NCBI GenBank assembly: GCA_027486345.1
Contig: JAIXPH010000001.1
Span: 1-64,000, forward strand
From: Paracoccaceae bacterium
Lineage (GTDB): Bacteria > Pseudomonadota > Alphaproteobacteria > Rhodobacterales > Rhodobacteraceae
Length of the DNA stretch: 64,000 nucleotides
Direction: 5' to 3'
A program made the translations under genes and the position numbers. Under the pieces are notes generated by a model. That model had not been told where the DNA came from, ran no database searches, and saw only the letters and a list, made by a program, of their open reading frames with translations. Position 1 is the stretch's first letter. The number at the start of each line of letters is the position of its first letter. Positions 60,616 to 64,000 of this stretch are shown here, piece after piece.

Positions 60616-62520
60616 TCAGACCACCGGTTCGGGTTCCGGCCCGGCCTTGGGGGCCTTCGGCTTGGTCTTGGGGATCGACAGGATCGACCCACCACCCGAC
60701 GACGGCTTGTTGGCGTCATCGTCGCTGTCGAGCGATTCCCCTGCGATCACCTTCTTGATCTCGTCCCCGGTCAGGGTCTCGTATTCCAGGAGGCCCTTGG
60801 CCAGACGTTCCCAATCATCCTTCTTTTCCGTCAGGATGCGGAAGGCGGTCTGATAGCCTTCGTCGATCAGGCGCTTGACCTCTTGTTCGATCAATCGCTT
60901 TGTTTCGGCGCTAACCGAGAAACCGCCGGTGTTGCCCTGATAGCCTTCGGCGGCTTCGGCATAGTCGATGTTGCCGACGGCATCCGACATGCCCCAGCGC
61001 AGCACCATCGCGCGGGCCAAGGCGCTGGCCTGCTGGATGTCACCCGACGGACCGTTCGACACCGAGTCTTCGCCCCATTTCAGGATTTCCGCAGCCTTCC
61101 CGGCCATGGTCATCGCGATGCGCTGTTCGCACTGGTCGCGGTGCCAGTTCAGGCGGTCAATCTCAGGCAGGCTCATGACCATGCCCAAAGCGCCACCGCG
61201 CGGGATGATCGTGGCCTTATAGACCGGGTCGCATTTGGGCAGGTTCATCCCGACAATGGCGTGACCGCTTTCGTGATAGGCGGTCATTTCCTTTTGTTCC
61301 TGCGTCAGGACCATCGACCGGCGCTCTGCGCCCATCATGACTTTGTCCTTGGCATTCTCAAAATCGTCCATCGTGACGAAACGACGGCCCACGCGGGCGG
61401 CCATCAAGGCAGCCTCGTTCACAAGGTTCATCAGGTCAGCGCCCGAAAAGCCCGGCGTGCCGCGTGCAATCGTCCGCAGGTCAACATCCGGCCCCAGCGG
61501 CACCTTGCGCGCATGTACGCCAAGGATTTTCTCGCGGCCCTTGATGTCGGGGTTGGGCACATGGATCTGGCGGTCAAAGCGGCCGGGGCGCAACAGCGCG
61601 GGGTCCAGAACGTCTTTGCGGTTGGTGGCCGCGACGATGATCACGCCTTCGTTCGCCTCAAACCCGTCCATCTCGACCAGCAACTGGTTCAAGGTCTGTT
61701 CGCGTTCGTCATTGCCACCGCCGATGCCCACGCCACGGGCACGACCCACTGCGTCAATCTCGTCGATGAACACGATGCAGGGCGCGTTCTTCTTGGCCTG
61801 TTCGAACATGTCGCGCACGCGGGACGCACCCACGCCAACGAACATCTCAACGAAGTCAGAGCCGGAGATGGTGAAGAACGGCACGCCGGCCTCACCGGCA
61901 ATCGCCCGGGCGAGCAGCGTCTTACCGGTGCCCGGAGGGCCGACCAGAAGCGCGCCTTTGGGGATCTTGCCGCCGAGGCGCGAGAATTTCTGCGGGTTGC
62001 GCAGGAATTCCACGATTTCCTCAAGCTCTTCCTTGGCCTCGTCGATGCCAGCGACATCGTCAAAGGTCACGCGGCCATGCTTTTCGGTCAGCAGTTTGGC
62101 GCGCGATTTGCCAAAGCCCATCGCGCCGCCACGCCCGCCGCCCTGCATGCGGTTCATGAAGAACACCCAGACCCCGATCAGCACAAGGAAGGGCAGCCAG
62201 AGCGAGATCATCGACATCAGACCCGACTCCTCTTGCGGTTCGGCGTTCACTTCAACGCCTTTCGCCACGAGTCGATCCGTCAACACCTCACCTTGCGGCT
62301 TGATGGTGACGTAGCGGGTGTTGTCCTGCGTGACCACATCCACGCGTTCGCCGTCGATGGTGACGCGCGCCACCTCGCCCTTGTCCACTTGGGACAGGAA
62401 ATCGGAATAGGCCAGCGCGCGCGAACTCATCGTCGTCTGCCCGCCGGAAAATAGATTGAACAGCGCCAGGATCAGCAGAAACAGAACGACCCAGAACGCG
62501 ATATTTCGTGCGTTGCCCAC
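60616..62520 (-). CDS. ftsH: ATP-dependent zinc metalloprotease FtsH
   Basis: A membrane-anchored AAA+ protease that degrades misassembled membrane proteins and regulators. From GTG 62520 it has 634 residues; this start gives the usual [11 protein letters not shown]-terminus and has GAGGAGA upstream, whereas the upstream frame to 62571 does not. Two transmembrane helices lie at about 5-25 and 103-123. Walker A GPPGTGKT is at 194-201 and the zinc motif HESGH at 416-420. It follows tilS on the same strand, as is common in alphaproteobacteria. Confidence 0.97.
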   Translation of the reverse strand: MGNARNIAFWVVLFLLILALFNLFSGGQTTMSSRALAYSDFLSQVDKGEVARVTIDGERVDVVTQDNTRYVTIKPQGEVLTDRLVAKGVEVNAEPQEESGLMSMISLWLPFLVLIGVWVFFMNRMQGGGRGGAMGFGKSRAKLLTEKHGRVTFDDVAGIDEAKEELEEIVEFLRNPQKFSRLGGKIPKGALLVGPPGTGKTLLARAIAGEAGVPFFTISGSDFVEMFVGVGASRVRDMFEQAKKNAPCIVFIDEIDAVGRARGVGIGGGNDEREQTLNQLLVEMDGFEANEGVIIVAATNRKDVLDPALLRPGRFDRQIHVPNPDIKGREKILGVHARKVPLGPDVDLRTIARGTPGFSGADLMNLVNEAALMAARVGRRFVTMDDFENAKDKVMMGAERRSMVLTQEQKEMTAYHESGHAIVGMNLPKCDPVYKATIIPRGGALGMVMSLPEIDRLNWHRDQCEQRIAMTMAGKAAEILKWGEDSVSNGPSGDIQQASALARAMVLRWGMSDAVGNIDYAEAAEGYQGNTGGFSVSAETKRLIEQEVKRLIDEGYQTAFRILTEKKDDWERLAKGLLEYETLTGDEIKKVIAGESLDSDDDANKPSSGGGSILSIPKTKPKAPKAGPEPEPVV

Positions 62521-62597
62521 GAACACTCTCCTCAGATGCGCGCCGTCCCCCGAGGGCGGCGGCCTTGACACCTAAGATAGCCAGAAAGGCGGGGCGT

Positions 62598-63827
62598 TCA
62601 ATGCGATAAGATGAATAAGCGGAACTCCCCGGTGGTTTCGGCTTTCCACCCGGTTGCGCTGTCCAGCAATGGCACGGCAATCAGCGCGTCGTCACGCCAG
62701 ACGGCGGGCGACACCAAAAGGGCCTCGCGGCCGATCCCGGCCGCCCGCCAATCGGGGCGCTGCGCCAAGCCCGCCTCGCCAAGGGCCCTGAGGATGGCCC
62801 CCTCCGGGAAGGGTCCGCTGACCCGCCAGCGCCCATCCCACAGGCATCCCGGCCCCGCCGTCACAGCCGCCAGCGCCCGTGGTTCCCGCACCAACAGGAT
62901 GGTTTGCGGCGTGATCCGCGCCCGCACGCCCTGCAAAGTGGCGCCCCGCCCTTGGGCCAAGGCGTCCAGAAATCGCATTTGGTCCGGCCCGCGCGGCGGA
63001 TGCTCGGCCCGGTTCAGCCAGCGCAGCGCGGCAAGGATCAGGCGGCGGCGGTGCTCTGCCGCCAGCGCGGCAAAGGCGGCGCGGTCGATCCGCAGCGTGC
63101 CTGCCACGGCTTGCACGTGATCCAAGGCCCAAGCCGCAAGGGTCTGGTCCAAGGCCGCCCGTGCCGTGGCCAGATGCCGCACCGATTGCGCCAGTTGCGC
63201 CGTGCCAAGCCCCAAGGGCACCAGCACGGCCAGTGCCTTGCGGATGCGGGCGCGGGTGAAGCGGTCATTGTTGTTGCTGGGGTCTTCGGCCCAAGCGATG
63301 CCATGTGCAGTCAGATGCTCGCGCAGCGCCTGACGCGACACCGAGAGCAAGGGCCGTGCAAAGCGCACCCCTTCCAAGACCCAACCGTCCCGCATCCCCG
63401 ACAGCCCTTCGAGGCCCGCCCCGCGTGCAAGCGCCATCAGAAACCCTTCGGCCTGATCGTCCGCCGTATGGGCCAACCAGACGGTCCCAATCCCCGCCCC
63501 CCGCGCCCAATCGGCCATCAGCGCGTAACGCGCCGTCCGCGCCGCCGCCATCAGGTTGCCCGCAATCTGGCCGCCGTGATCCCAGACCAGCACCTGATGC
63601 GGGATGCTCCAGTCGGCGCAGTGACGCGCGACCAAGGCCACCTCTGCCGCCGCACCCGCCCGCAACCCGTGATCCACGGTCACCGCATGGACCTTGGCCC
63701 CGGCCAGATGCGCCAAATGCAGAAGGGCGAGGGAATCCCCCCCGCCCGACACGGCCACCGCGATGGCCTGTTCGTCCTTGGGCAAAGCAGCGGCCACCGC
63801 CGCCAGCAACGCCACCTGTTCCGTCAC
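62598..63827 (-). CDS. tilS: tRNA(Ile)-lysidine synthetase
   Basis: Makes lysidine at C34 of tRNA-Ile(CAU), so that it reads AUA codons. It has 409 residues. The PP-loop SGGGDSLALLHLA is near 29-41 and a DHGLRAGAAAEV motif near 52-63 follows. The C-terminal region is shorter than in E. coli. It starts at GTG 63827, overlapping the cpoB stop by 4 bp (GTGA), and is followed by ftsH 77 bp downstream. Confidence 0.95.
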   Translation of the reverse strand: MTEQVALLAAVAAALPKDEQAIAVAVSGGGDSLALLHLAHLAGAKVHAVTVDHGLRAGAAAEVALVARHCADWSIPHQVLVWDHGGQIAGNLMAAARTARYALMADWARGAGIGTVWLAHTADDQAEGFLMALARGAGLEGLSGMRDGWVLEGVRFARPLLSVSRQALREHLTAHGIAWAEDPSNNNDRFTRARIRKALAVLVPLGLGTAQLAQSVRHLATARAALDQTLAAWALDHVQAVAGTLRIDRAAFAALAAEHRRRLILAALRWLNRAEHPPRGPDQMRFLDALAQGRGATLQGVRARITPQTILLVREPRALAAVTAGPGCLWDGRWRVSGPFPEGAILRALGEAGLAQRPDWRAAGIGREALLVSPAVWRDDALIAVPLLDSATGWKAETTGEFRLFILSH

Positions 63828-64000
63828 TGGCAGCCCAGACCCAGCATCGCCGTCGTCGCCGTCCCTGCCTCAACCGAGCCGGGGAAACGGGTGCCGACTT
63901 CGGTCAGGGTCACGCAAGCCTCGGGCGTCTGGCCCAGATCGCCCAGCGACTGACCCAGCTTCAACAACGCCTCAGCCGCTTTGCTGCCAGACGGCTGGCC
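63824..64000 (-). CDS. cpoB: CpoB/YbgF C-terminal fragment (cut by window edge)
   Basis: Only the last 58 residues are inside the window. They show tetratricopeptide-like helices (SKAAEALLKLGQSLGDLGQ; TPEACVTLTEVGTRFPGS) and end LGLGCQ. This matches the C-terminus of CpoB (YbgF), the periplasmic coordinator of Tol-Pal and peptidoglycan synthesis. The order cpoB-tilS-ftsH supports this; the rest of tol-pal should lie beyond the edge. The stop overlaps tilS by 4 bp. Confidence 0.88.
   Translation of the reverse strand, partial: GQPSGSKAAEALLKLGQSLGDLGQTPEACVTLTEVGTRFPGSVEAGTATTAMLGLGCQ

Overview
This is a GC-rich chromosomal segment from an alphaproteobacterium, most likely of the family Rhodobacteraceae (Rhodobacter/Gemmobacter/Tabrizicola-like). 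The evidence is gene content and order: cpoB-tilS-ftsH, the fhs-aroQ-folD cluster, the ligase-associated Lhr/PdeM pair, a DUF2793 protein, ScfR-like TTTGCAAA half-sites before prpE, and several Rhodobacterales-style intergenic repeats. Most of the window is ordinary core and metabolic DNA with short intergenic gaps. I see no tRNA, rRNA, IS element, integrase or CRISPR array.

Layout. 1-190 holds four consecutive perfect or near-perfect hairpins. 0.4-6.4 kb: RhlE-like helicase, thymidine kinase, a DMT exporter, an acyl-CoA ligase and a one-TM unknown. 6.5-12.4 kb (minus): a SPOR-domain protein and the nucleoside salvage operon cdd-deoA-deoB-add-upp, with a palindrome just before cdd. 12.6-18.4 kb: a VOC/bicupin protein, MaeB malic enzyme and PrpE. 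18.4-22.1 kb: an Hpt protein overlapping a sigma54 response regulator, two orphan genes and NAD kinase. 22.2-26 kb: glyA, an esterase, cytochrome b561 and an Lrp regulator. 26.3-30.8 kb: a sulfate uptake locus (Rrf2 regulator, small protein, sulfate-binding protein, CysT, CysW, CysA). 31-34.9 kb: a LysR regulator and a four-gene operon (DoxX, VOC dioxygenase-like protein, glutathionyl-hydroquinone reductase, esterase) that looks like a quinone-detoxification module. 34.9-39.1 kb: galE and ugd flank a DUF2793 tail-fibre-like gene. 39.1-43.3 kb: an orphan gene and a 1135-residue RTX protein. 43.4-52.5 kb: exporters, the argO/argP pair, yebC, a lysine-aminomutase-like radical-SAM enzyme, an SLC13 carrier and ymdB. 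52.6-55.9 kb: lhr and pdeM. 55.9-64 kb (minus): a membrane LytTR regulator, folD, aroQ, fhs, a MOSC protein, ftsH, tilS and the 3' end of cpoB.

The main unexplained signals are regulatory or structural. (1) A structured intergenic element occurs five times (1858, 12580 reverse, 30868, 48428, 55075). It has a conserved CAAATATCC core followed by hairpins whose stems differ in sequence but keep pairing, and four copies follow a stop codon. (2) A 16-bp palindrome lies about 120 bp upstream of both glyA and fhs, which are 37 kb apart, and suggests one regulator of folate one-carbon genes. (3) Near-identical inverted repeats flank the LysR gene of the quinone operon. (4) TTTGCAAA half-sites precede prpE. 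Most functions below are family assignments from residues I can read. Regulator identities and operator roles are inference.
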